A DNA stretch of 64,000 nt from Forficula auricularia. Taxonomy: Eukaryota; Arthropoda; Insecta; Dermaptera; Forficulidae. Below the pieces are notes generated by a model that made no database searches, was not told the DNA's origin, and saw nothing but the letters and a program-made list of their open reading frames with translations. The stretch lies in the NCBI GenBank assembly GCA_024734495.1, contig JALMQS010000187.1:17794455-17858454 (forward strand). The letters are read 5' to 3'. Position numbers and translations under genes: made by a program. Numbering within the stretch: the first letter of the stretch is position 1; the number at the start of each line of letters is the position of its first letter. Below, piece by piece: positions 54,196 through 64,000 of this stretch.

Positions 54196-57100
54196 CTGAA
54201 ATATTAAAATTCTAATTATTGAGAGTATTCTATTGTAAATTAGACTTTTCTAGTATACTTGTTTCCCCTCAGCTTACCGAGCATGTTTTTGATAACAATA
54301 TTGACTTTTAAACGAGTGTTTACAATATGCGCAAGTATAAATTTCACTCGTTGAGGTATTAGCAGCAGGTAATGAATTGGGCAATCCAAAATTATCATTT
54401 AATACCCGATGAAATCTAACTGGTCCATCACAACAAGCTATATCAATTATCACCTTAAATAAAAAATAAATTTTATTAAAATTCATATTTACCATTATAA
54501 TTTTCCTAATTATTCAACTCGATTCATACCTTTGGATCTCTATTTTTATTTGTAGTCAAATTAGTAGGTTTATTTCTCATTCCTGAAGTCGATGATGACG
54601 TTGTACTTCTACTCAGAGAACTATTTTTTCTAACAATATTAAAAATAAAAATCTTAATACATTCACTATAATTAATAAAAATTATAACTATATTTAATTT
54701 GCTTACTTTGAATTCTCATTGTTTGTATTTTCTACAATCACTTCGGTACTTGAATCATCATCCTCCATAACCACATCCACATATTGACCATCGTCAGAAT
54801 CACTTGAATCACTTCCAGATGGGGATGTTGACCTTTTTAAATTAAATTCATTTCATTTTTGAATTTTCAAATTGATAAGTTGCATTTCATTGGGATAAAG
54901 AAATTACCTTAATTGGACTTTATTATTTTCAACTGGGGATAAAGCTCGATTTTCCGGTTGTGGCGAAGAATTTCGGACTATATTTGAAGTGCCTGGATTA
55001 ACTGCCTTGAATCTGCTATTTTCCGTTACCGGTAACGAAGTCATACGAAGAGGTGCCTGGACCGTAGGTTCTAAAAACTGATGTATATTGTTGGATTAAT
55101 TTAAATAAGGATTTTAAAATTGAAATAAATTTTGTACCTTTCTCGAGGGTATCGGCTTAATGACATTTGTCAATCGGGCCGTATGCTGATGTAATAAATA
55201 ACTACGACATACATCCACAGCACGGGGCATATGTAATAAATGAGTCGCTAGTAACACACTAAAATAAAATATTTTTATTTTTAATTCTATAATTTATTTA
55301 GTTTTCTCTTAATTATTTTTCACCAAGTGTTATTTTTGAAAATTTATAATAAAATAAAACAACATTACCTATAAATGTTAGATGGATTAAGATCGAGGAA
55401 TCCCGTGTACATATATGCCAATAATGGAGCGAATGTTTCTGCAGCTAATTCAGGGAGCTGGACAACAATATTATCGGCCTCTGATGTGGCACTACCAGAT
55501 GTATTTGATGACGATGTGGACATGGCTGCTTTCAAATAGCCAGAGTGTTGGGCTACAATTGCCCTTTAACATGCCCCAGAAATGTGTAAATTTAAATATT
55601 TCTAGCATTTATACATGATGTAAATAGAATTTTATACCAAATTTTGAAATGAAAAAGTTTTTGTGAATCTAAATTAAAAAAAATAATTTAATTAACACAT
55701 TAGTATATAGGATCAAAGGTCCTTAATTATGATTTCGCTATTAGCAGAGTAAAAATTTGTGACCATTATTTTTATTCGCTATCGAAATTCAATACTTTTG
55801 TATTATTATTTTATTATATATAGTTCTATTTATTATTTAGGTGATCCGGAACTGTTCCGAATCACTGACATCCTCAAAACTCAAGATTCCCCCCTCTGAA
55901 TAATGCCCCCCCCCCCCCCCATGGCACAAAGAACTCTCTTGGTTCAAAAACCAAGAACAAAATTGAAAAAAAAATATATATTTTATTTAACTCTACCCTA
56001 TATATTTAAATAAGTTAGTCAGCTAATCTAAGATTGAGTACAGAAAATATGAAGGAAATCTTAAAGCTTAAATTTAGCTGCAAAATAATCAATTTTACTG
56101 AATTTTAAAAACATGATCTCCGAATTATTTAATGATAAGATGCAATAAAGTGTTGGTCCAAGAAGTTTGAATATCTACAATTAATCAATAGCTCCCATAA
56201 CCCAAAGGCAACATTTTTCTTAATTTTCAATTGTATTGTTTATATCTATATGATAATTTAATTCTAGAAATTTTGATAAAACAAAAACAAATTTTAGAAT
56301 AATGATCTTTAACTTACATACTTGAAAATTTTATTTAGATATGAATAAAAAATATCGTCTTTGATACACAAATAACCACTATATGAAAATATATACAATT
56401 TCAGGAAAAGCAATCATGCATAAACAAATAAATGTATGCAACAGATATAAGTAACATAATCTAGTTATTTTCTATTAGAAAATATGCATATTATGAAATT
56501 GTTTCACCGTGTAAACAAGACAGCGCGGGTTCAGGCTATATATGTTGCAGTAAAAATCCGTTTTTTAGTAAAAACGCGTTTGGCTGAATACCTTTATGGC
56601 AACTAGAGTTTGCTGATGTTGGTTGAGTTTGGTTCAAAGGTCTAGAATCTTTATTTTTGACCTTCCGCCTTATTTCGTGTGTTTATTTTCAAAAATTTTT
56701 AAACGAAAATGTCACAAAATTACATTCTCTAAAAGTTTTCTTCTAATTTTTGACATTTTCAATTTAAAAATTTTTGAAAATAAACACGGGGAGGAATGTC
56801 AAAAATGAAGATTCTAGACCTTTGAACCAACCTCAACCAACATCAGTAAACTCTAGTTGCCATAAAGGAATTCAGCGAAACGCGTTTTTACTGCAACATA
56901 TACATTTCCCAAAATGAAGAAAATTCACAACACTCACGTTCATTTCAGTGTCAACAAAGATATGTAAAAATAATCAAATAAGTAAAATCTTCGTTTTTAT
57001 CTTAAGGATAATTTAATCGTGAGAAAAAAATCACTGTCTTTTATCAAAATCTGAATTGCTAGTAATGAATTTGTAGGTGGGAAAAATATAAAGGTATAGG

Positions 57101-57276
57101 AAATTTAAAAAGACGAACCGATGGGCAGCGAAATGCTGACCGCCGCAACTGAGGACCACATCAGGAGCAAGAAGTGGCGGCGGTGCGACGATTGGCGGCG
57201 GCGGAGGCGGTGGAGGCAGAGGTCCATTGCTGGAAGTACGCGGAAGACCTAACCACGAACGATAGAGAGAATGCAT
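53886..57276 (-). CDS. BTB/POZ domain protein with two C2H2 zinc fingers (8 exons, complete)
   Basis: Exons, read leftwards: 57276-57119, 55563-55369, 55258-55138, 55077-54908, 54832-54707, 54620-54530, 54453-54278, 54195-53886. All junctions are GT-AG and in phase, giving 448 residues and a TAA stop. Residues 20-35 are poly-Pro. About 37-165 is a BTB domain (DVVLSCGGQHFAAHR, IVAQHSGYLKAAM, LLAYMYTGFLDL). 216-256 is acidic (SDSSDSDD). Zinc finger 1 has C328, C331, H344, H348; finger 2 has C400, C403, H416, H421. Such proteins dimerise through BTB and bind DNA through the fingers, usually as nuclear repressors. The particular orthologue is not recognised. The translation start is the first in-frame ATG before the poly-Pro tract. 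AATAAA overlaps the stop codon on the minus strand. The gene appears nested, antisense, in a corepressor intron. Confidence 0.87.
54278..54453 (-). CDS. BTB-ZF exon 7 (zinc finger 1)
   Basis: The acceptor is TTTAAG|GTGA and the donor is CG|GTAAGC. It encodes VIIDIACCDGPVRFHRVLND and then YTCAYCKHSFKSQYCYQKHA. The last zinc ligand, His, comes from exon 8, so an intron splits the finger. Confidence 0.9.
54530..54620 (-). CDS. BTB-ZF exon 6 (linker)
   Basis: The acceptor is AAATAG|TTCT and the donor is AAG|GTATGA. Ser/Thr/Asn-rich, ending NKNRDPK. Confidence 0.78.
54707..54832 (-). CDS. BTB-ZF exon 5 (acidic linker)
   Basis: The acceptor is AAAAAG|GTCA and the donor is AA|GTAAGC. Ser/Asp/Glu-rich (SGSDSSDSDDGQ, VVMEDDDSSTEV). 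Confidence 0.82.
54908..55077 (-). CDS. BTB-ZF exon 4 (linker)
   Basis: The acceptor is CATCAG|TTTT and the donor is AG|GTAATT. Low-complexity linker (FLEPTVQAPLRMTSLPVTEN onward). An alternative AG lies 7 nt further in but would break the frame. Confidence 0.82.
55138..55258 (-). CDS. BTB-ZF exon 3 (end of BTB)
   Basis: The acceptor is TTTTAG|TGTG and the donor is AAG|GTACAA. It encodes LLATHLLHMPRAVDVCRSYL, matching the last helices of BTB domains. Confidence 0.9.
55369..55563 (-). CDS. BTB-ZF exon 2 (BTB core)
   Basis: The acceptor is TTAAAG|GGCA and the donor is AG|GTAATG. It encodes SGYLKAAM, a Ser/Thr insert, then VVQLPELAAETFAPLLAYMY, the core BTB helices. The Ser/Thr insert makes this BTB domain longer than usual. 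Confidence 0.9.
55700..56520. other. first intron of BTB-ZF gene, AT-rich; poly-C at 55907-55920
   Basis: No coding exon or clear repeat. Confidence 0.45.
56525..56905. mobile_element. foldback element in BTB-ZF intron 1
   Basis: TATGTTGCAGTAAAAA...TTTATGGCAACTAGAGTTTG is mirrored by ACTCTAGTTGCCATAAAGG...TTTTTACTGCAACATATA. Arms are about 170 bp and end-to-end inverted. Confidence 0.82.
57119..57276 (-). CDS. BTB-ZF exon 1
   Basis: It starts MHSLYRSWLGLPRTSSNG, followed by poly-Pro and the first BTB strand. The donor is CG|GTTCGT. Joined to exon 2 it gives AAHRAIVAQHS, a typical BTB signature. Confidence 0.82.
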
Positions 57277-57521
57277 TGCAAACAAACCCTTTAGGACATG
57301 ATAGATGCAAAAAAGAAACTCGAATAAAGCACAAACAGCGATGAGAGGTAAAACGTGAAAAAAACGAACAGGAATGACTTGACAAACACAGACAAGGATA
57401 AATTAACCAAAATCAAAATAAGGGAAAGAAAAAAATAAAAGGAGTGAAAAAATAGAAACGATTCAATTTTGAAGGCTGTCAAAAAGATTGGCGATGCTCA
57501 GGCGAGAGACGTCTATATGTC

Positions 57522-57620
57522 GTTCTGACAGGGCAGAAAAGCGATTTATAGGGATAGAGAGCGTGCGGGCGGTCTGCTGATTGGCTTAGGGTGGCCCCGG
57601 GGGCGGAACTCACCTCCCTT
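57522..57620 (-). promoter_or_regulatory. candidate core promoter of the BTB-ZF gene
   Basis: This is a locally GC- and CpG-rich stretch. Read on the minus strand in order it has a GC-box-like CCGCCCCCGGGG near 57600, a CCAAT box near 57582, a TATA-like CTATAAATC at 57551-57543 and an initiator-like TCAGAAC at 57528-57522. That spacing fits a TATA/Inr promoter and leaves a 5' UTR of about 250 nt. Motif-based only. Confidence 0.45.
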
Positions 57621-57770
57621 CCGCCGCACTACAAACACCTGTTAGCAACGGGGCAGTCAAATTGCTCAAAAGCGCATGCACTTATTGCAACAAAAAAACG
57701 ATATTCTCATCCTAAATGAATCTTATAAGAGGACCGCCCTCTTTTTCTCTCATATTTTAATTAACTTAGA

Positions 57771-57919
57771 CACGGGGTGAACCCAGATTGGAATTAGGTG
57801 TACATGTCTTTGGAATTATGTGGAATTCATTAGATAATGCCCCTTCATCTATTGTCTTCTACTTGGAAATGAAAGTGGAAGTAGGTGTACACGATATTAG
57901 GTCGTGATTCACCCCTCGA
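57771..57919 (-). mobile_element. MITE family M1, copy 2
   Basis: Inverted relative to 11095-11250: GTGATTCACCCCTCG is at the right, GGAATTAGGTGTACATG and GAAAGTGGAAGTAGGTGTAC inside. It lies about 150 bp upstream of the putative BTB-ZF promoter. Confidence 0.78.
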
Positions 57920-58560
57920 CTCTAGATAAATCACATCTCAGACTTAATTTCTTTATTAATAAGGAAATCCTAGAAAATTTGTGGACGAAAATTAAGCGAT
58001 AACAACCCGGCTAAAGAATTTCAATTCATATTTTAAAATAATATTGATAATGGTAGAAATTGTTACTTATGGTTTCAAAACAAATATTTAAGCAAGCCTC
58101 TGTCATGAAAAAATCTATTTATATTTTCACAAAAATTGACTGAACCGTTTTTTAAATAAAGACATTTTAATTTGATTAAAGTAACACTAGAATTTTATAA
58201 GTGAAATAAAAAAAAAAAAAAATTAAAATTTCTCTAAGCGGACTGAATTTTAAAAACAACCTACTGTGATTTTTTTTCTCTTCATTATTAAAAATTTAAT
58301 TTTTCAAATATTTTGTCCACACTGCATCCAAAAAAGTGCATTTGCGAATACAGATAAAGTAACTTATTGTCTAAAATTGCATATTGTTTGCCAGCAATTG
58401 AACTATACTAACAAAAAAAAAATGTGGCTGGTGAATCAAATTTTCTCGTAACCCTTTTTTTAGCCGTTTTGGCATAATGCTTTAACATTCAGATAAGCAG
58501 GGTTTAATATTAATAAAGTAAAGGGAGTGTAGTTTCATAATGAATGAAATAAAACTCAGA
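57920..58560. other. AT-rich intron sequence
   Basis: Nothing recognised. Confidence 0.4.
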
Positions 58561-58574
58561 GGTTTATACAGACA

Positions 58575-58630
58575 GACTCAATATACTAGTATTTCGGATT
58601 ATTAGTCCATCATCAGGAGTTTACAGATTA
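58575..58630 (-). ncRNA. hammerhead-ribozyme-like motif (solo)
   Basis: The minus strand has ACTC, CTGATGA, GGA...TCC stem II, GAAA, then ATAC-TA-GTAT as a closed stem III, UA, and GAGT complementary to ACTC but offset by two bases. Same extra base before stem II as other copies. Confidence 0.4.
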
Positions 58631-58639
58631 AAAAGAAAA

Positions 58640-59184
58640 AAAAAGGTTTAATATTTTTGTAACAAAAGGAGAAGACTTTTCAGCAATTCTGAATTATTTA
58701 CACCCTTGCTTTTGGCAAAAATAGATATCAAGAGGGGTAAATTCTTTATTACATTACCTGTATTAAATATATCTCGAAGAGATGTCACACCTATCGTGAT
58801 TTTCCTTTATAGTACTTCCTACTCTAGTTTAATTTCATTCTAAAATTCAATTTTGCACTCTCAGAAAGCCAAAAGAAAAAAATAGATAATATTTTTTAAA
58901 GTGCATATTACTGAACGGGAAATGGAAAAAACTTTCGCAACCTAAAGACATACAAGTTATTTTATTTTAAATCTAAGAGAAGTTAAATAAAAATATTTGT
59001 CCAATCTTTAGTTTTATAAATATAAAAATTATTTTACCGAGAAAAGCACACTTGAGATTTCTTAAGAAAATCACGAGAGTCATTTAAATTAGAATCATCA
59101 GACCGCAAAATTTTACAAATAAAGATGTATAAAAAATTTTAGGGGGTGAATACAACCCTTCTAACTTATGTTGATAAAAATAAT
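58640..59184. other. AT-rich intron sequence
   Basis: Nothing recognised. Confidence 0.4.
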
Positions 59185-59310
59185 ACTTAAAGAGCCTACC
59201 CCACGCAGCGTCTTTTTACTCCGTTTTAGCTCAAAAGACCTAGTTTTTAACTCGATGCGCTAAGTTCGCTCAGACAAGGAGTAAAAAGCGTGGCAGACCT
59301 TAATTCGAAT
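59185..59310. mobile_element. small MITE
   Basis: GCCTACCCCACGC...CTTTTTACTCC is mirrored by GGAGTAAAAAGCGTGGCAGA; about 110 bp. Confidence 0.55.
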
Positions 59311-60194
59311 TCACTAGATGCCAACTACCGTGATTTACTTTAGTTTTATAATTAAATAATCTATTCAATACATTTTGTTTGGCAATATTTAATTTCTTTA
59401 TTTCATTAGAAAGTTTCATTATTAACCAAATTTCAATTAAATTAATTATTCCAATACATTTTTAAGCTTAATATAATTCATTCTTTTAAATATAAAATAT
59501 ATTAAAAAAAAAAAAAATTAAAATGTTTTTCCCCAGGGGCAAAAATCAAATCTTTCTTCGCGAATATATATTACTATTTAGACAGAGAAAAAATGGTTTG
59601 AGAGAAAATTGGAACGGGGTAAAAAATATAGCCTGAACTTTTCTAAAAGATGAAATTGTTAAGTCAATATTAAGTTGAGGTTTGGCAAGAAGAGAGAGGA
59701 GGTTGGAAGTTTACACTTTTTATCATCAGAGAAAATGTTAAAAGGAAAATTGTATAGAGGGCTGTAGAAGTTAGCTGTAATTAAATGGGCTGAATAAACG
59801 ACAACCCCAACCCCACAACCCTCGTCTCATTTTTTTACCCCCTCTGCATGGCGCGAGTCTAGAAACCTGCCCTCGAAATGTAAACATTGATTAGGAAAAA
59901 TGATGTTTACTTTAGTGGGAAAGAAACAGAAAAGTGAAAGAAAGAGAGAGATTCGCCAGAATACTTTTTCTAAACTTTAGAATAATGGAATAAAAATATT
60001 AACTCAATAATAATTGTCGTTCAAAGTTGGCCCTTAACTTTGTACATCGCTTTTTATACCTATTAATTAGCACTTTTACGTTTTTATTTATATTGTCATT
60101 ATTTTAACGAATATATTTTTTAGATATTTAAAAATCAACATTTTTTTAATGAAATGGTAACATTTTTTATTAAAAAAAAAAACAAAAAAAAAAC
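59311..60194. other. intron sequence, nothing recognised
   Basis: AT-rich with a short GC-richer patch at about 59790-59880. Confidence 0.4.
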
Positions 60195-60360
60195 GAAAAA
60201 CAATAATAATAATAAACTAAAGATTTGAGCATCTTTTTTTTGAAAATAGTTGGAATGTTTTTCAAAAAATCTCGAGGGTGTGAGCTGACTGCCCGGAAAG
60301 CATGTTAGTTCTCAGGTTCGACTCCTGAGGGGATGGATCCCCTCATATTTCAGTGACTCT
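60195..60360 (+). repeat. fragment of the 3.8-kb hAT family with tRNA-like segment
   Basis: CTAAAGATTTGAGCATC...GAAAATAGTTGGAATG is the reverse complement of 4345-4425. The tRNA-like GAGCTGACTGCCCGGAAAGC with an intact B-box CAGGTTCGACTCCTGAGG follows directly. Confidence 0.65.
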
Positions 60361-61146
60361 TTCTATAAACGTTTTGTATTTATTTATTTGTGAACCTTTC
60401 GAATAATAAAAATTTTAAATTAATTCACAAAAGAAGCACAATTTCTTAGTTTATTTTGTGGGCGAGTAAAACCTTTCATTCTGGAAGAAAGACTATCATC
60501 ATGATAAACGCTTATAACTTGTACACTATGATTTATAGAGAAAATCTATTCACTGAAGAACAATTTCTTCAGAACTTCAATGTATTTGAATAAATATTGT
60601 GTGCAAGATTTCTACCAATCCTCCTAGACGAAGTTCCTGCATCAAAGTTATTATACTTTTTTACATAAACGTGAGAACTGTTGGCTCACTCTACTCAAGG
60701 ACCTATATAGAAATTTTTTTAGAAAAGGGGAGGAGACAGGGGCTCTGAGAGAAAAATTTACAGAGGGGGCTTGGAGACAAATAATTAATTACATTATTAA
60801 ATTTTCATTTATATATTTAATTTTTTGAATTTTTCTCACTAATAGAATACACTAATACAGTAGTGCTTAAATACAAAAACTCATACGGTATATTAAACAT
60901 AGTTTAGTGAGTCAGGGCAGTAACAAAATATTACCCCCGCGGAAACCCATAGAAAACTTATTCTCGACGACAAACGACAAAAGAGATAAACTTATCGGAA
61001 AACCATTATAATGTATATGGTAGTAAATTTTAACGTTTATTGATTTTTTTCTATTATTAAAAATTGAACTATTTAAAATTGATTGTTTAATTGTTTCCTT
61101 AAGTTATTATATTGTTTTTCTTTTATCGTTTTCAAACTTCACTAAT

Positions 61147-61205
61147 AATAAATAGTATCGTAAATGGCTTTATGGCTAGAAAGGCCGAAAAGCCAAAAAA
61201 AAAAA
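61147..61205 (+). mobile_element. 5'-truncated SINE with 12-bp target duplication
   Basis: AACTTCACTAAT lies at 61135-61146 and 61206-61217. The body (AAATAGTATCGTAAATGGCT...GGCCGAAAAGCC) and A tail match the 3' part of the SINE at 32387-32568. Confidence 0.8.
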
Positions 61206-61327
61206 AACTTCACTAATTAATAAAGTAAAGGTACTGTAGTTTGACAATTATGAATATTGAATGAATATTTATTTATATAACTATAATATACAAGAAAGAT
61301 AAGAATATATATATTATAGTAAATGAG

Positions 61328-61331
<4 letters not shown>

Positions 61332-61394
<63 letters not shown>
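61332..61394. repeat. (TA)n microsatellite
   Basis: About 30 TA units without interruption. Confidence 0.97.
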
Positions 61395-61399
<5 letters not shown>

Positions 61400-61660
61400 A
61401 CAGTATTTTAGATTGTATATACTATTATACTTACTATCCATATTATACTTAGTATAACTATAATACTTTAGTATATCTATAAACTATGAATATCTCTTTA
61501 TTTATTATGCTTACACGTTTTTACACTAAGGTTTTTATAACACGTTTTTAAGGTATTTACTGCAAGAAAATTCAGTCTTAATCATGATGTTTCAACATTT
61601 TTGTGAAAAATTTCTGGGAAAAAAATTTGATCTAAAATTCTGCGCCCCGAAAATTCAGGT

Positions 61661-61682
61661 GAACCCCCCCCCCCCCCCCCGC
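61661..61682. repeat. poly-C run
   Basis: About 19 C followed by GCGCGG. Confidence 0.9.
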
Positions 61683-63467
61683 GCGGCTGCTTACTTTTAT
61701 TTGAATCCATTAAAAAAAATCAGTACTAAAAGTACAATTCAATTGTCGATTCTGTTTTTACTTTATTCGTCTTCTCGAAGCTAATTGAGTAAAATATTCT
61801 ATTTTGAAATCTTTTATTTTTTTATGTTCATTTGTACATTAATTTAATGGACTACACCAATGATTTATTGGTACCTCCCTCTCGATCCTACGAATATTTA
61901 TCTTTCAATGTAAATATTCATATTATTCAATTTTTAATATATTAATACATAATTTATAGACCGGTACGAAAGTGAATTGAATCAGTGGTGATGCTGGAAG
62001 CTGTGATTAATAATGTTAATTTTCACAAAGGTCACCAAATAACTCTCCATAATTTAAAACTAAAATTAATTATTTTCCAATACAAATATTTAACTCACTT
62101 TATTATTATTATATTATTTCAAAATTCATATGATTCTGGCCATTTAAATGAAAAATTCTATTCTTTTATGATTTCATTATCATTAATAAATAAATAAATA
62201 TATTATTAAAAAAAAATACAAAAGATGTATACATAAAAATTTGATTTTTTTTAAATTTCAGCTTCATGCGAAAGATCCCATCCGACTTCCTATGCATAAA
62301 TAATAGTTATAAATTAGGAAATGTTCTTTTAAAATTAGAGGGGGGGAAATTATAAAAACAAACAAAAAAAACAAAACACTAGCCATTATGAATATAATAA
62401 ACAGGGTTCGTCGAAGAAACAGGTCTTATAAAACTCAATAACAAATTTTAATATTCAATCTTAAGTTGGTATAGAGAAAAGCATTTTATTTTTTGTGTTA
62501 ACTCTTTAACGGATAGTCCCAAAATTTCAGAGTTCAAATCAAAGGAAGGCCAGCAAGGATCACAGGCGAGCCTAGAAAATATTAGATAGAGTTTTGCCCT
62601 CATTAATGTTAACCAAAGTACTAGATCCCCCATTTTTAAGTCTGCATAAATATAAATTAATCGAAGAACCAATGGGTATGTTTTATAAGGATTGAGTGTT
62701 ATGGAAGAGATTATTATCGGCGTAACAATCTATTGGATTGGAGGGCAAATTTAAAATGTAATTAATATAGATTAGAAAGAGAGTGGAAGAAACCTATGAG
62801 TCTATGAGCATCATATTTTACTATTAAACCGATAAGAATTTAATTGATAAAAATCCCATTCAATAAAAATTTAATTTTTTTAATTTGTTCTCAAGATTTT
62901 GTCAATTCATTTTATTTTATTCTTAGTTTTATTAATTTCTACTTTAATAAAACTCATATTATTGAAAGAATTTAGATTCTGGAAAACCAAATTTAACCAA
63001 TAATATATTTTATTTGCTTAACTATACGTTAATTTATCATTAAATATTTACTATCGAATATTAAATGGTAATTGATTAATATAAAATATTTAGAATTGAA
63101 ACGGTTAAACATAATTTTTTTAATAAAGAATAATGACTATTTAATGCCTGTTTTAGGAAATATTGCCATTTGTCATCAGTCTCTATTATCTATCTAAATT
63201 TGAATAAACCTTTCCTCATATTATTTATTAATACAAAAACATTAAAAGCTAACAATTATACATAATATACATACATTTATATATATATATATATAACTCT
63301 ATACTGTATATAATAGTCGTTAATATTTATATTTTAATTTCAAATTGTCTTTTAGGTGTTAGAATAACGATTGAAATATTTGAAAGTTTTATAAAGTATT
63401 TTTTATTTTTTAACATACTTCAAAAGAGAATGTCACCATTTTAACCATGCCAATATTTATATTAAGG
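61683..63467. other. AT-rich intron sequence
   Basis: No gene or clear repeat was recognised apart from a short (TA)n at about 63281. Confidence 0.4.
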
Positions 63468-64000
63468 CACGCCACGCTCTCGAAGCTCGGCCCTCCGGGC
63501 TGGTGCCCTGGCGGGCGGCGTCTCGGTCCAATATTTTTATTCCTCTTAAAAAACCACACTCCAAATGTATACCTGTAAACTCCCGAAAATACATAGTCTC
63601 TTAAAAGTTTCGCCTCATTTTTGTCCTGACACAGCTACAGAAATGAGGCTCTAGATATGAATCTAGAAGTATTTTTTTTTCTATAATCTACAGCATTGTG
63701 ATAGTTTTTGTGAGGAAATATGTAGATTTATTTAAATAAGTGGGATCATGTGAGGAGAATTATATTATATCATTTTTTTAAAATTTGTGATCGATAATCG
63801 ATATAAGGCTCCTAATATTTACTTAAAAGAGATCAGGTGTTGTTTGTATGACAGGCTGCTCCATCCAGTATTGCCATGAGAAACTCGGGCGTGCGTGTCT
63901 TAAGTCGTTCAATTTTGTAAAAATCAAAAAAAAAAGAATAACAAAATTTATACTTTTAAAAAATTATAAAAAAGTGGCAAATTATTAAAAAATAAATAAA
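63468..64000 (+). repeat. long direct repeat R1, copy 2 (runs off the window)
   Basis: Matches 41815-42380 over its whole visible length with scattered small indels, starting at GGCACGCC and CTCGGCCCTCCGGGCTGGTG. Confidence 0.9.

Noticed and set aside
61217..61441. 74-codon Tyr/Ile-rich frame
   Set aside because: Translation of the (TA)n microsatellite.
41506..64000. search for a SANT2 exon or other plus-strand corepressor exons
   Set aside because: No frame with a tryptophan-containing SANT pattern and splice sites was found; the gene is taken to continue to the right.

Overview
The window is AT-rich eukaryotic DNA from an arthropod, most likely an insect. Genes are split by GT-AG introns. 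Intergenic and intronic DNA is packed with mariner, hAT, PIF/Harbinger, pogo/Tigger, Helitron-like, RTE and tRNA-SINE sequences and many foldback elements. No bacterial operon, rRNA, true tRNA gene or CRISPR array is visible. The exact lineage cannot be read from the sequence.

Two host genes are supported. The first lies on the plus strand. Thirteen consecutive exons between 3305 and 41505 encode about 782 residues of the N-terminal third of a nuclear-receptor corepressor of the SMRTER/NCoR/SMRT family. All exons join in frame at canonical splice sites except one (see below). The order is Pro/Ser/Ala-rich region, GPS2-interacting coiled coil, conserved linker, deacetylase-activating SANT1 domain, then low-complexity Ser/Asn/Thr-rich linker. 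The gene starts left of the window. It ends right of it, because the last exon closes on a donor site and SANT2 and the receptor-interaction motifs are not seen.

The second gene lies on the minus strand between 57276 and 53886. Eight exons give a complete 448-residue BTB/POZ protein with two C-terminal C2H2 zinc fingers. A plausible TATA/Inr/CCAAT/GC-box promoter lies just upstream. As far as the window shows, this gene is nested in the intron of more than 22 kb that follows corepressor exon 13. Both products belong to transcriptional-repression families; a functional link is only inference.

Layout: 1-3.3 kb transposon remnants (deleted mariner, Helitron 3' end, Tigger-like element). 3.3-10.4 kb exons 1-2 with a hAT element whose empty site is also in the window. 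10.4-20.5 kb foldbacks with hammerhead-ribozyme-like cores, a LINE tail, a broken RTE retrotransposon, exons 3-5. 20.5-28.2 kb nested TIR elements, a second deleted mariner, exons 6-10. 28.2-35.1 kb Harbinger remnant, a 1-kb foldback, SINEs and a 122-bp minisatellite. 35.1-41.5 kb exons 11-13. 41.5-64 kb giant intron with more repeats and the nested BTB zinc-finger gene.

The points most worth a second look: (1) the SANT1 coding sequence is interrupted by a 77-bp unit between direct repeats, readable as a very young intron or a disabling insertion; (2) the SANT1 exon stays open in frame through its donor into a Harbinger transposase remnant; (3) several foldback elements carry hammerhead-like cores with matching stem I; (4) a hAT insertion with perfect 8-bp target duplication is paired with its own empty site.
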